From NCBI GenBank assembly GCA_000727475.1, contig KL647298.1:3183254-3247253 (forward strand): DNA of 64,000 nt, read 5' to 3'. Made by a program: the position numbers and the translations under genes. Numbering within the stretch: position 1 is the stretch's first letter; each line of letters starts with the position of its first letter. Positions 1 to 13,400 of this stretch are shown piece after piece. The notes under the pieces were generated by a model. The model searched no databases and had not been told where the DNA came from. It worked only from the letters and a program-made list of their open reading frames with translations. The stretch is from Sarcocystis neurona (Eukaryota; Apicomplexa; Conoidasida; Eucoccidiorida; Sarcocystidae).

Positions 1-749
1 CGGCTGATGTGGCGCTTCTGCAAGAGAGACGGCTCATATCTGGGAGTGGGCAATGCATGAGACGTGACCGAAGATCACTTCAAATACCTAGCGCCATCAC
101 GTCTTCCGCGCGCAGCAGGGTCGCCCCACACACTGCGTGCTCACCTACACACACACTCTGGCTGCTGCTGTCCTGCTGCTGCTGCCCTCCTGCTGCTGCC
201 ATTCCGTTGCTGCTGTTCTGGTGCTGGGCCATGTAGCAACGAGGGTTTGCGTGTGTTGCTGGACGCGCATGCCGGGCCACCTCGCGCGAAGAGCTGCTGC
301 TGCTGCAGCTACCGCTGCTGCAGCTGCAGGAGTCCTCTCGTTTTACTATCCCGACACACCTTCCTCTCTGTTTCTCTTTTGAACATTGGTCACCTCTGCC
401 GTGGGCAGAGACACGAACTCACCTATGGCTGTTTTCTTTTAAATAGATATGGGGAGGTTGCTGTCTCTGTGTGTCTCTCTCTGTCAGTTCCTTCCTTCTC
501 TCTGTCTCGTTCTCCTTCGCTGTCTTGGTGTGTGGAGAGTTCTGATTTAATTGCCGCTGACGAACGTCGACGACCGTCGTTCTCCTGTTGCTGCTGCTGC
601 TGTACGTCTCCTTGGACTGCTCCCCGCGCTCTCGTGCGGTGTATTGCTATTTTGCTTGTCGCCCCAGAAGATGGCTCTGCTGTTGCTGCTGCTGCTGCAT
701 GCGTTCGTCCGCTGTTCTCGCCGTGCGCTTGTATGCGTCTCTCCTGCAG
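1..749. other. Unassigned sequence upstream of the first supported exon
   Basis: The stretch is rich in CTG/CTC and pyrimidine tracts and contains no domain I recognise. The long frames across it are open on both strands and look like triplet-repeat shadows. It ends in a pyrimidine-rich run and CTCCTGCAG, which serves as the acceptor for the first supported exon of the giant gene. Missing 5' exons of that gene may lie here or before the window. Confidence 0.4.
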
Positions 750-3700
750 CTGGAGAAGACTATTCTTCTATTGCCGCCGCTGCTGCTCCCACGCCTGCTT
801 CCTCTACTCCTCCGCGGCCCCCGGCTGCTGCTGCAGCAGCCCTGCCTGGCACGGATCATCCAGCAGCACGAGAAGCAGCTACCGCTGCGTCTGCAGCACC
901 TGCAGCAGACATGGGTCCCACTGCCGTGGCTGCTGCTGCTGCTGCGGCAGGTGCTCCCCCCCCTCCCCCGCCGCCACCACCTCCTCCTCCGGCAAAGAAG
1001 TCCTTTCAGTTTAATCCGCACGCCAGCGCGTTCACGCCTTCCACCGCCTGCCTCCCTGCTGCAGCAGCTGCGACATCCCGAACAGCAGCAGCAGGCGCAG
1101 CAGAAGCAGCAGCTGCAGCAGGAGTGGCAGAAGCAGTAGCTGCAGCAGGCACAGCGACTGAAGCAGCCGGGGGAGAGGAAGAAGGAGAAGGAGAACGGAG
1201 AGGAGGAGACGAAAGAAAAGAAGCAGCGATGAGTTTGCTGCATGCGTCTACGCAGCAGCCGTTTATGGGCGTCTCTACAGCGACACGTACCCCAGCAGCT
1301 GTTCCCGGTCCTCCTGCAGGTGCTGCCGTTCCTCCTCCCCCACTTTCTCCTTCTTCCTCTCCTTTCTTCTCTTCTCCCGCCGCAGCAACAGGTGGGTGGA
1401 GGGGAGAAGCAACCCCAGCAGGCGCGGACGGGCGGGGGGAGGGGGGCGCAGAGGCAATTTCTGCAGACGAAGGAGAAGCCGCGGCGGCGGGAAGTGCTGG
1501 CGAGGCAGCGACGGCAGCTGCAGCAGGAAGGAAAAGTATGGAGAGAACAGGAGGGGGAAGAGGAGGAGACGCAGAAGAAAAAAAGAGAGAAGAAGACGCG
1601 TTCGAAGACGCAGCGAGCCAGCAGCAGAGAACGGTCGGAAGAAATGCTAGAGAGAGAAACTCCGTGGACCACAAGCAGCAGATAAGTGCTACTACTCCAC
1701 TTCTTGCTGCTGCTGAAACTGCTGCTGTGAGTTGTGCCTCGGGAGGCGGGCCGCTGCTGCAGCATGCGGCCGAGAGCGGGAACGTGGTGCTGCAGCAACA
1801 GCAACAGCAGCAGCAGCCTCCTCGACGTGCGGCAGCAGAAGCACCAGGTCCGCGGTGGGGGAGAAGATCGGGTCTCTCGCATGCAAGCGCTGCTGCTGCC
1901 TCCCCGTCTTCTTTTCCTGCGTCTTCGAGCGGCAGCAGCACGGGAGCCCTGCAAGCAGCAGCAGCGGGAGAAGGAGAGCGCGGAAGTGCAGCAACAGCAG
2001 CAACGGGACAACGCTCGTATGCTGCTGCTCTGTCACCACCACCGCCTCGTCCAGGCCGAGCCGCAGGTGCGCGAGGAACAGCAGCAGCAGCAACAGGCGG
2101 AGAGGAGAGAAGAGCAGCAGCAGCAGGTGATGCTGCTCTTCCTCCGCCTCCTCCTCCTCCATCGCCTTTTAGGCGTCCCGCGGGAAGGTTCTCACTTTAC
2201 TCTCCTCCTGCTGCAGATTGCTCTGCCGCTCGATCTGCTGCCGCCACCGGCGGGGCAGGTGGAGCGGAAGGAGGGGGCGCACCGGCAGCTGCTGCGGCGG
2301 GAAGTGGTCGCAGAGGCTTCGTTCAAAGCAGCAGCAGTAACGTCGCAAGGGGTGGAGGTGGGGCATGGCAGCAGCAGCAAGGGCGTGGGCTGCGTTCATC
2401 ACTTCTGCCGCGTAGATATTCTCCTCCACGAGAGCAACGTACAGCCGCTTCTCCTGCTGATTATCCGGCCGCTCCTGCTTCTCCGACTCACCATTTTCTT
2501 CCTGCTGCTGCTGCTGCAGAGGCGTCTCGGACGTTGCCACATGCTGCCGGTGGAGAGCCTGCTGCAGCTGCTGCTGCAGCGTGTCGAGAGAGAACAGCAG
2601 CAGGAGAACCCGCAGTGCTGTTCGGCAGCAGCAGCAGAAGCAAGACGGCGGCAGCAGCAGCAGAAGACAGGAGAAGCAGCAGCAGGAGTGGCGGTGGAGC
2701 GAATCACGGCGGCGGCAGCAGCCGTGCAGCGGCAGCAACAGCTGCTGCAGGCGAAGGCGGAGGAGCAGCTGTAGGGGGATTTTTTGAACGAACAGCAGCG
2801 CGGGATAGGGTGTGGGGAGAAGAGAGGAATGCAGCTGCAGCAGCAGATTTTTTTCCGAGAAGAACAGGTGGTTCATATGGGGGAAGAACCGGAAGAGCGA
2901 CAGCAACAGCTCGCGACACAGAAGCAGCAAGAGGCAAGGACGCAGGTGCAGGAGCAGCAGCAGCAGCAGAGCGAATCTCAAGAACAGAAGGAGGAAGAGG
3001 AGGAGTAGCAGCAGCAGCGTCGCCTGGAGGCAGTGCGTTGATGGGATCTGCTGCTGCCGCGGCAGCTGCCACGCCTATCCGCTCTCCGGCGGCAGCAACG
3101 GGAGATGCAGCACCAGCAACATCAGAGGAGGAGGAGGAGCGGGAGGGGAGGGAGGATTCGTGCATTCGTTCATCTGCTGCCGCGGAGACTCCGCTGCGGG
3201 CGTCGAGACTGCAAGAGGAGTTGCCGCAGCCCATGCGAGGTGGTGCTGGGGCCTTCGCAGGGCGTGCTGCTGTGTCTGAGGCAGCGAGGAGCAGCAGCAG
3301 CGGCGCGGCGAACCGCCGAGCAACTGTTGGACGTGCTACTGTTGCTGCTGCTGCGGGGACGGGAGCTGCTGCTAGAGAAGAGAACGAGAGGGCAGCGGCC
3401 GCAGAGCGACGAGGAAGAGCGGAAGGAAAAGGAGGGGAAGCGCGCGGAGAAGAAGGAGGAGAAGCAGCAGGGGCAGCAGCAGGTGCAGGAGAGAAATTGG
3501 CGAGAGAATACGTGGAGAAGGCACGGACAGAGGAAGCGGCAGCAGCAGAGACAGCAGCAGAGAGAACAAGAAGCGGAAGAGGCAGGGCCGCAGCAGCAGC
3601 AGGAACCAAAAGACAAGCAGCAGGAAGTGGCGAGGGGGGGTGTTACGTAGGACCGGGAGAAAGTGAAGCAGAAGAAGAAGAGCGGTGTTTGCTGCTGCAA

Positions 3701-4240
3701 CACGAAAGCAGGAGGAGGAGAGGCAAGAGCAGCAGCAGCGTCAGCCGGCGTCGCACAGCTGCTGCAGGAAGAAGAAGAGCCGCACCTGTTGAAATAGCGA
3801 GAGAAGGCGGCCGCGTCGAAGAAAAAGAAGAAGAACGGGCAGCAGCAGGAGGAAGAGAGGGAGGGGGTTTCACTGCTGTAGGCGCTCACCAGCCTGACGA
3901 AACTGCGGCCGCTGCTGCTACCGCACCAGGGAAGGCAACTGAGCTGCAGCTGTCGGTCGAGGAAGCGGAGCGCAGAGCAGGTAGCAGCTATGGCAGAAGT
4001 GGCTTACGCGCAGCAGCAGCAGCAGGAAGAGGCGTGACAACAGCAGCAGCAAGACAACAAGAAGAAGAAGCAGGGGAGACAGCAGCAGCAGAAAGCAGCG
4101 GCAGAGGAGAGACGAAGACGCTGGGAGAAGAGAGAACAACTCCGCGTGGTGCTGCTGGTGTTGCAGTAGCAGCAGCAGGAACTGAACCACGCCGCACAGC
4201 AGCAGAAGCAGCAGCAGGACGCGACGCTGCTGTTTTCTCG
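750..4240 (+). CDS. Exon block A of the giant low-complexity gene
   Basis: This block is one frame open for 1,163 codons. It starts after CTCCTGCAG and ends in TTTTCTCG followed by a GTAAGC donor. Its first 110 residues contain poly-Ala, a run of about 12 prolines and the PAM2-like motif. The rest alternates poly-Ala with Glu/Gly/Arg-rich stretches, and with short Pro-rich and Ser/Arg-rich stretches. The frame runs mainly through GCA, GAA and GGA codons. Minus-strand frames over the same DNA give Leu- or Cys-rich translations and are treated as shadows. Confidence 0.5.
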
Positions 4241-7200
4241 GTAAGCAGCTCACTCATGTGCGTGCGCTGTCGCGACGATGGAGGAGGGACTGTTGGTGAT
4301 GCAACGCTATTTACGTCTATCTCTGCCGCTGCAGCCAGACTATATATATATATATGTGATAATGCGACTTCTCAGGGACGTACGTTATCGTTGGTGCACG
4401 CATGCAGATTCTTCATCTATCAGAAGGTCTATGTACGTATATGTGTGTCTGCCTAGGCATCCTCCTTGTCCCTGAATATCGTCACGAGCACACGTCTGCG
4501 TCAGAAAATGTTGCTGTTGCCGCTGCTGCTGCTGCTCCTTCCGGTGCTGCTGCTTGCGGATGGGCAGATGCCGTGATTGCTGCTGTTGCTGCTGCTGTTG
4601 TTGCTACTGTTACTGTTCCTATTGCCGCGGCGGTTCCTCCTGGTGCTGTTGGTGCTGCCGCGTTGTTCCACCTGCTGCTGTTGCTGCTGCTGCTGCTCCT
4701 TATGCCGTTGGTGCCGCGTTGCTGGTGGTGCGGCAGGTTGATGAGTTGCTGCTGCTGCGGCGGCGGTTGTACGCTGCATGTGGGTGCTGCTGCTGTGTCG
4801 CAGTGGCCGGCGGGAGCGCGTTGGGGAGCAGCACCTTCGCAGCAGCAGCAGCGAGCAGCAGCAGCAGCAGCAGCACGAGGCAGACAAGAGGACGCGCAGT
4901 TCCAGCGTCAGCAGGAGGAGGAAGATAAAGCAGGCGTAAGAACAGCGGCAGAAACAAAGGAAGACAGAGCAGGTGAAGAGTACGGACCCGCGGCAGCAGC
5001 AGAAGAGGAAGTGACAGTAGCAGCAGCAGACGCGGCAAGAGCAGGCGCAGGATGCTCTGCAGCAGCGGCGGTAGGCAGAGATTCTTTGGCGGCGGGGGCA
5101 GCACGAGCGGAAGCAGCAGCAGGAGCGGGACGACAAGCAGCAGCAACGGCAGCGGAAGAAGCGAGGGAAGCAGCAGCAAGAGCAGCAGGAGAGACAGAAG
5201 AATTTGAAGAAGAATACGAAGAAGAGGAAGAAGAAGAAGCCAGCTCAGCGTTCAGTCCTGGGACAGGAGGAAGTTTTGCTGCTGAAGGACGGCACTCCCT
5301 CTCTGTTGCAACGGCAGAAAGCAGCCCATATGCTGCATCAACAGCGAGCAGCAGAAGTCCATACGTAGCTGCAGCAGCAGCAGCAAATTACTACCTGCCC
5401 CCGGTCATGAGCAGCCCGTCGTATTACTACACAGCAGCAGCAACGCCAGCTGCAGGAAGTTCGCAGCCTGCGTCGGACGCAGCAGCAGCAACAGCAACAG
5501 CAGCAACAGCAGCAGCAGGAACAGCAGCAACAGCAGCAGCAGCAACAGCAGCAGCAGCAACACCAGCAACAGCAGCAGCAGCAACACCAGCAACGGCAGC
5601 AGCAGCAACAGCAGCACTACCAGCGCCAATCCCCTACTTTAATAGCGAAGGAAGAGCAGCAGCGGGAAGAGGAGGAGGAGGAAGAGAAGCAGCAGGTGGA
5701 GCAGCAACACGAAATACGCTCGCGTACTTCTACGGCCCCGGGCCCGTCGTTGGTCCTGGTCCGCTTCTTCCCTACTTCGCGAGCGCCGCAGCAGCAGCAG
5801 GAGGAGGCGGGAATGCAGCGGGCTTCGGCAGCGCAGTGACGCATGCTGCAGGCAGCAGCGGTCCCGGGGGCTCGAGCTCGGCAGCAGCAGGAGCAGCAGC
5901 AGCAGCAGCAAACCAAGAAGCAGCAAGAGCAGCAGGACAGCATGCGACAGAAGAAGCAGGAGCAGGCAAAGGTGAAGAAGCAGCAGCAGCAGGCAGAGGA
6001 AGAGGAGGAGAAGAAACAGCAGCAGCAGCGGCGTCCAGGAGTGAGAAAGGAGCAGCAGCTGCTGCAGGCGGAAAAGGAGAAGCGAGCGAAAGAGAAGAAA
6101 AAGAAGCAGCGCGGGCGGCGGAGGGCCAGACGGGAGGAGGGGGCCCAGCGGCCCACCACGCGTATACTACGACGGCGACGCTAACGTGTTGTCCCTACAC
6201 CGCCGCTGCAATGCAACAGCAGCAGCAGCTGCTCATCGCAGCAGCAGCACTGCAGCAACAGCAGCAGCAGCAAAGCTACTACTTCAAGAGAACCAGCGCC
6301 AGCAGCAGCAGCAGCGTGCCTCTTCCCCCACCTCTCCCTTTTGTTCCGCTTTATCAAAGTGCTGCTCCGACTGCCAATACGGCAGCGTCGCACACCGCCG
6401 CTTCTCCGCAGCACCAGCAGGTGAGACGCGCCTGTCGCCAACTTCCATCCTTCTATCTGCATGCGCACCTGCATACAGATTCGTTGTGTCGTGGCTAGTC
6501 ACAAACGTATATATATATTCGCGTGGTAGAAAAGGATATGTATAAGTTTGTGAGGGTGTCGAGGTATGCATGCGGGAGAGAAGACTCGTGTCCCCATGTA
6601 CATACCGACACCTACATACACGTATACACGTATACGAAGACCGAGACCCAGTCATGCCTGTACATATCTATATCTGTATATATATGCATGAATATATATG
6701 CAGTTTTACACACATACCTTTGTGTCGAAAATGGCTTAAATTCGGTGCGACCATATACGTATATATAGAGACATAGATAGCTGTAGGTGGATACAGGTGG
6801 ATACGGATAGATATAGATATATAGATACTGGCATGCAGATATGTATATGTATATATTTGTGTGTAATAGCCGTGTAGAGTATGTATATATACATGTGGAC
6901 ATAGTCCTATATAGGTAGATACAGGTAGGTAAATAGGCATAGATGCATATAGATAGAATACATAAATATATAGGTGTATAGATACTGGGCATGCAGATAT
7001 GTATGTGTAGGGTTTTTGGTGTATGTAGGCGGACGGAGTTGAAGTTGTCGTAGAAACGGGTGGCACCCATGCCTTCGTCTCCGAGCCAACGTCATCTGTT
7101 GATATTCCCTATTCAAAGTCCACGCTTCAAATATATATATATATAAATACATACATATATATATATATATACGTACTCCTATCTATCTATATATATATAT

Positions 7201-7412
7201 ATGTATATACGTAGTATTTTCTTCCGCGAACAGAAGTTTGGACATACATACGTTTGTACCTATATATATATGTATATATATATGTGGCTGTGTATGCCAC
7301 CTCTGCCACATCCAAATACATACTAGAAGCACATGTAAACATACGTAGTTCGTATAATATCGATCCTTGGTGGGTTTGTATATATATATATACATACGTG
7401 TGTATATGTATG

Positions 7413-7451
<39 letters not shown>

Positions 7452-10400
7452 TCATTTAGGAGGAGATAGATATACAACGGTGTGAAGACGAAGGATAACA
7501 GCAGCTTGTCAGGGTGCATAGAGACTGCGTTTCGTGAAGTGTTAGAGGAGCGCATGCGCGCGTTGTCGTTTGCTACTGCTGCTGCAGCAAGAAGAGGCAA
7601 GGGACCCCGGAAGAGGAGGAGGAGGAAGAGAAGAAAAAGAAGAAAAGAAGGAACAGAAAGAAGAAGGGGACGAAGAGAGAGAAGAAGGCAAGGAGTGCAG
7701 GAGGACGCAGCAGCAACAGCAGCAGCAGCGGAACGCCACCAGGAGCGACGGCAGAAGTGTCGCCGACGCCCTTGCTGCTGCCTTTGATTTGCTCACAACA
7801 GAAGTCACTTCTGCTGTCTCCCCCCGTTGGACGCCTGCAGGTAAACCTTCATATATATATATATATGTAAATGTGTATATAGATGTAGATTTCCGACGGT
7901 TTGAGTGTACATGTATGTATGGAGACCTGCGGGTAAGCACTTGCATATATATACATATATGTGGACGTCCTTGTATATATCTTCTTATCTATCCATATAT
8001 TCATATATGTGTGTCTATATATATATATTTGTATATATAGGTATGTATGTATATAAATACAGGTATATAGATATGATGCATGCCATGAGTAAGATAAAAT
8101 AGACATATATATGTGTGTGTGATGGGTATATGAGAGGGAAAGGGGGGGGGGGGATCTGCTGCTGGAAGTTTTGGATGCTTCCGCAATGACTTCTTTGATT
8201 TTTTTAGTGAAACGACACTTCTCCATCAACACCCTTCGAAGGTTGTCCCTTTCTCCGTCTACGTGGACATATATACTCTTCTCTATGATACTTTATATAT
8301 CTATATGTACATGCCCGTCGTACGTCGTCATGCCTTCTACCAGAGACATATATATATACGTGTGTATATATATATGAATGCAGGTGGCTGACCTTGTCCT
8401 TCGGAGTCCCTTTACATATGTTTGTGTAGTAGCCACGTATATATTTGCGTTATATATATATGTATGTGTATGTACTTATGTGTATAGTTGTATATGCATA
8501 TAAGTGTATGTCCTTGCAAAAGTATATATATATGTATCCGTATAGATGTTTGTGTATCTCTCTCTATATATATATATGATATATGAAAGGTAGTGTATAT
8601 GTCTGTGTGAGAATGGAGGGACGTCGGCTTTTGTTTAAGTATTTATAAGAGAGAAGTGGTGGGTCTTTTGATCGAAGAGGATAAAAATACGTTGGAAACA
8701 AATGTACACATATTCCTCCTGGAAATTCCTCCACAAGCAGTCGGCAGGGTCTTCGTATACATTGCAGGAAAAAGTTGCATAAACATACCTGGACATATAT
8801 ACAGACACACACACAAATATATATTTAGAGAGAGAGGTATATGTGTTTATGTGGACATATATATAAATACATATTATACAAATATATAAATATATAGAGA
8901 GGTATATATGTGTCTATGTTTGTGTATATGTTTATGTGCACATATATACAGATACATACTATACAAATATATACAGAGAGAAACAGAGGTGTGTATGTGT
9001 CTATGTTTGTGTATATGTGTGTGTGTGTGGACATATATAGACATATATATCTATGTATATGTATATGTTTGTGTATATGTTTATGTGGACATATATAGAC
9101 ACATATATATATATACAGGTGTATATATGCGTATATGGGTTTATGTATGTGTTTGTGTATGTGTTTGGGTGTAGATGTATAGACACATGCATGTATATGT
9201 ATATGGATGTGTGTGTACGCCTCTGTGTATAGGTATGTATAGATATGTATGGACCTGCATGCGTGTGCATATATATTTGTGTATGTGTTTATATATATAT
9301 AGCGGATATAAAAGTCCACTTCTTTGGGTAGATATTTTTTTGGTGGGTAGATGTGTGGAGATGTGTGGATGATAATTTTTGGAGGTCAATCTTAGCGACT
9401 TCGTTTGCATGCGCGTCTCTTTTGGTGGGGTCGTGTGTTTGTCGCGCTCTCTCTATGAAGAAACACTCGTTCACAGGCGAGGTTGCTGCCATTTGTTCTG
9501 CATGCAGGGGACTTCTCTTATCGGCCTCCCTGGGACGGAGGGGCCTCCTTTTACTACCCGCTCGCGCATGCGTCTCTTCCGCTGCCCCCCCCTCCCCTTC
9601 CTCTGCCGCTTCCTGCGGCCCCTGCGCTGCGCCTCCCGGCGCCCTTCGCTGCTGCAGCCGGACCGCAGCACCACCGTCTCAGTCCTCCTGCTGCTGCTGC
9701 GCTGACCGTCGCTCGCCCTGCGCCACCTGCAGCGCCTCTTCTGCCGCTCTTTCCTCCGCCATGTAAGGCCCTCGTGCTGCACGCGATAACAGCAGGGACC
9801 TTCTCATATAGAAGAGCATGTACACATGCGTCTATGTGTATACGTGTATATGTGTACACACACACACATATATATATGTATACAGTGTGGATGTGTATAT
9901 AGAGAGAGAGACGTATGTGTATACTGCTGTGTGAAGTGCCAGCAGCACATGGAGAAGGAGGAGACGAAAGAGGAGGAAGAACTGGCCAACAAAAACAGCA
10001 GCAGCACAGCAGCAGCAGCATCGTGACTCGCAAGAGCGACGGAACTTGCGCAGCAGCGGGGCGCCGCTGAGAGAGCAGCACCTGCAGCAGCAACAGCAGC
10101 AAATAGTAGTTGTGTGGACGGGTGGGGAGTCTTCAGGCGTCCACGCGTAGACGACCGCGTCTCTTCATGGGATATATGCAGAGAAATAGACGTGTCGAAT
10201 ATGTCCACGCAGTCAGGAAACGCATGCGTCTTCTTGCTGCTGTCTCTTCGCCTGCTGTGCTGCTTGCATCGAATATATATCCACGTGTACACATATCTGG
10301 CTGGCGAAGGAGCGACAGGCGTCGATCGCCACCGCGTCCCGCCGCGCCGAAGACGCCGCATATATCTGCTGTCGCTTCCTCTTCGTGTCTCCGTCTCCGT

Positions 10401-13400
10401 CGTCGTGTGTCTCCCTCTGTTGCTTCCCTGCGTCTCTGTGTGTTTCCGTCCCATCTGCTTCTCGTTTGCTTCCTGCTGCTGTCTGTCTTCCTCTCCGTTT
10501 TCCGCACGTACAAAAAGAGCCGCCCTTCTCGATTCCGCGCAGGCGCCCCTTCGCATATCATGTCCACATACCACCAACGCATTCGCCGTCAAATCCGACG
10601 TATATATAGTATCTGTGTTTATGTATCTGTATATATAATATATATAGAGAGAGTGTCTATATTTACATGTATATATATATAGTGTCTATATTTACGTGTA
10701 CATATATATATATGTATAGTATCCATATTTATGTGTGTGTATATATGATATCTATATTTGTGTCTGCGTATGTATATAATATCTATATGTGTGTGTATAT
10801 GTGTAGTCTCAGCAATCATATATAGATGTACATGCAGGTGTATTAATTTTGGTCTTCGAGTGGGAGGTCGTCTCTATTCTGCCTGCGTAGCAGCCTCTCC
10901 CTCTCTCATATGATAGGGATATATATAAATATGAATAGAAATACAGCAGCATATATATATGTGGCCGGTTAACGTATAAACAAACTTGCGGGGATAAGCG
11001 GCTCCATATACCTCTGATTTTCGCAGCCATCTGCACCACCCCTACCGGCCACTCATCTACAAAAATTACCACTTCTGTTTATCTTCCCCTCTCTCTTCTG
11101 CTGCTCTCCCTTTCAATGTACCTGTCTCTCTCTCTATATATACATATATACATCCATGTATATGTATACATATATATATGTGGCTATGTGCCTCTGTCTC
11201 CCCGTCTCCGTGTCTCCCCGTCTCCCTGTGTCTCCCTGTATACATTTATATGTGTACTTCTTTGTATGTACTGTTGTGTCTGCATCTCTGTATTATCTTT
11301 CCACATATATTTGTGTCTTTCTGTGTGGAGTGTCCTCTTCATATATGTGTCTCGATAGTTCTCTCTATATATGTAACACCCTCTGCGTAGTGTCTATATA
11401 TATACACGTGTCTGCGTGGGTGCTTGTCTATCTATCTCTCTTTATGTATGCATGTCTGTATATGTATTCTCCTTCTCCTCGTGCTGTTCATTCGAATAAA
11501 TACTTTTCTTCTCCTTTTCGACTTGCATGCGTTTATGTCTCTCTCTCTATATATCCTCTGTATATGTGTGTGTGTGTGTGTCTCGGTCTCCCTCTGTGCG
11601 TCTCTTCATGCGCGCATGCATGTGTACACACGAGTATATCTATGAGCGGGGCCTGGCATGATTTGCATGCGCCTGGTGCGTCCAGATACGCCAGAAGCCT
11701 TTGCGGCGTCTTTTCCGCCAAGTTACTACGGCAGCCCGCATGGCCACATGCTGCTTCCCGCACCTGCCGTCTCGGCAGCTGCTGCTGTTTCTGCTGCTGC
11801 TGCAGTTTCTGCAGCTGCTGCTGTTTCTGCTGCTGCTGCCGTCTCTGCTGCTGCTGCCGCTGTTCCTGCTGCTGCCGCTGATCCTGCTGCTGCTCCTGTT
11901 GCTGCGAGGAGTCAGCACTACTTCTCTCCCGTTGCTGCAGCGGCGGCGGGTGCTGTCGCTTTTTCGAATCATCCCACGCCGACTGCTGCAGCTGCTGCTG
12001 TAGCGTCGTACTTTTATCCGCATTGCTGCCAGCGCGCGCTGCATGCGCCACCGCCGCCACCTCCTCCCGTAGCTGCTGCTGCTGCCGCTGCTGCGCCGTC
12101 GCCTCTCGCCCAGCAGCAGCTGCACCAGCTGCAGCAAGGGGGGCCGCGGGAGCAGCAGCAGGACCAGCTCCGCAAGAAGAAGCAGAAGCAGCGCAGTGTT
12201 TCCTGTAGGGAGGGACAGCAGTCGTCGTCGGGGATATCGAGGAAAGAGGCAACAACGCCGGACGAGCAGCAGCAGCAGCAGCACCATCGCCTGCGCAGGA
12301 GAGGAAATGACTCCGACGAAGAGAGAGACAGCGACGAAGGGGAGCACGCAGCAGAGGAAGGAGACGAAGAGGACGAAGAAGAAGAAGAAGAGGAGGAAGA
12401 GGAGCAACAGCAGCAGCAGCAGGAAAATCGAAGCGGAAGAGAGAACCAGCAGGAGCAGCATGTGCAGCAGCAGCCCGTGCTCCGGCGTGTCCCGCAGCTG
12501 CAGCAGCAGCAACAGCAGCAGCAGCAAGAGCAGCAGCAGCGCTATTTTCTATCAGAGAGATGCCCGAGTGTTCCCCAGCATGCGCCGCAGCAGCAGGTGA
12601 TGCAGCGGCAACAATTTGTCCCGCCGCACCACCAGCACTTCTTCCAGCAGCAGTATTCTTTCCATCAGCAGCAATACTTTCAGCACCAGCACTTCCTGCA
12701 GCAGCACTCCTTGCAGCAACCGCACCCGTTGCAGCAGCCTCCGCACTTCCACCACCAGCCGCAGCACTTGCAGCAGCAACCCCCACGCTTCCAGCAACAG
12801 CCGCAGCATTTCCCGCGGCAGCTGCCCCAGCACTTCCCGCAGCACGTGCCTCCGCATTTCCACCAACAGCAGCCCTTCGTGCCGCAACAGCAGCCGCAGC
12901 AGTTCCATCCGCACCAGCAGCAGCAGCAGCATTTCCAGCCGCAGCAGCAGCAGCATTTCCAGCCGCAGCAGCAGCAGCATTTCCAGCCGCAGCAGCAGCA
13001 GCATTTCCAGCCGCAGCAGCAGCAGCAGTTCCATCCGCAGCAGCAGCAGTTCCCCCGCAGCAGCAGCAGACGGGAGGGACGTACGGTGCGGCGAGATGCG
13101 CGTATGGAGCGGCAGCAGCAGTTTCAGCAGCAGCAGCAGCGGCCGTAGACCGAGGACGCGGAACACCAGCAGCAGCAGAAGGAAGAGCGAGTGTTGGAGC
13201 TGGCGGAGCAGCAGGTTCTCCAGATTGCGCTACAGCAGCAGAAACGAGTCTAGAAGGAACAGCTGCAACGCACGCAGCAGCAAGAGGAGTGCCTCCTGCT
13301 TCTGGCGGCTTTCCTGCACCCACAGCAGAAGAGAGAGACGTGAACGACCGAGGAGGAGCAGAGGCGCCTCTTGAATCAGCAGCAGCAGCAGGAACGCCGT

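Noticed and set aside
647..2011. 454-codon minus-strand frame rich in Cys, Ser and Arg
   Set aside because: Cys runs come from TGC triplets opposite the Ala/Gln exon. There is no cysteine-motif spacing typical of a real Cys-rich protein.
9937..10100. Possible extra exon of the giant gene with a Gln-rich frame
   Set aside because: Block D joins directly to the 11686 acceptor in phase and gives a smooth reading. Including this segment requires weaker splice sites.
11533..13323. 596-codon minus-strand open frame rich in Ala
   Set aside because: Antisense of the Gln/His-rich exon. Poly-Ala arises from GCT/GCA read on the opposite strand, and the plus-strand HFQPQQQQ pattern shows which frame is constrained.
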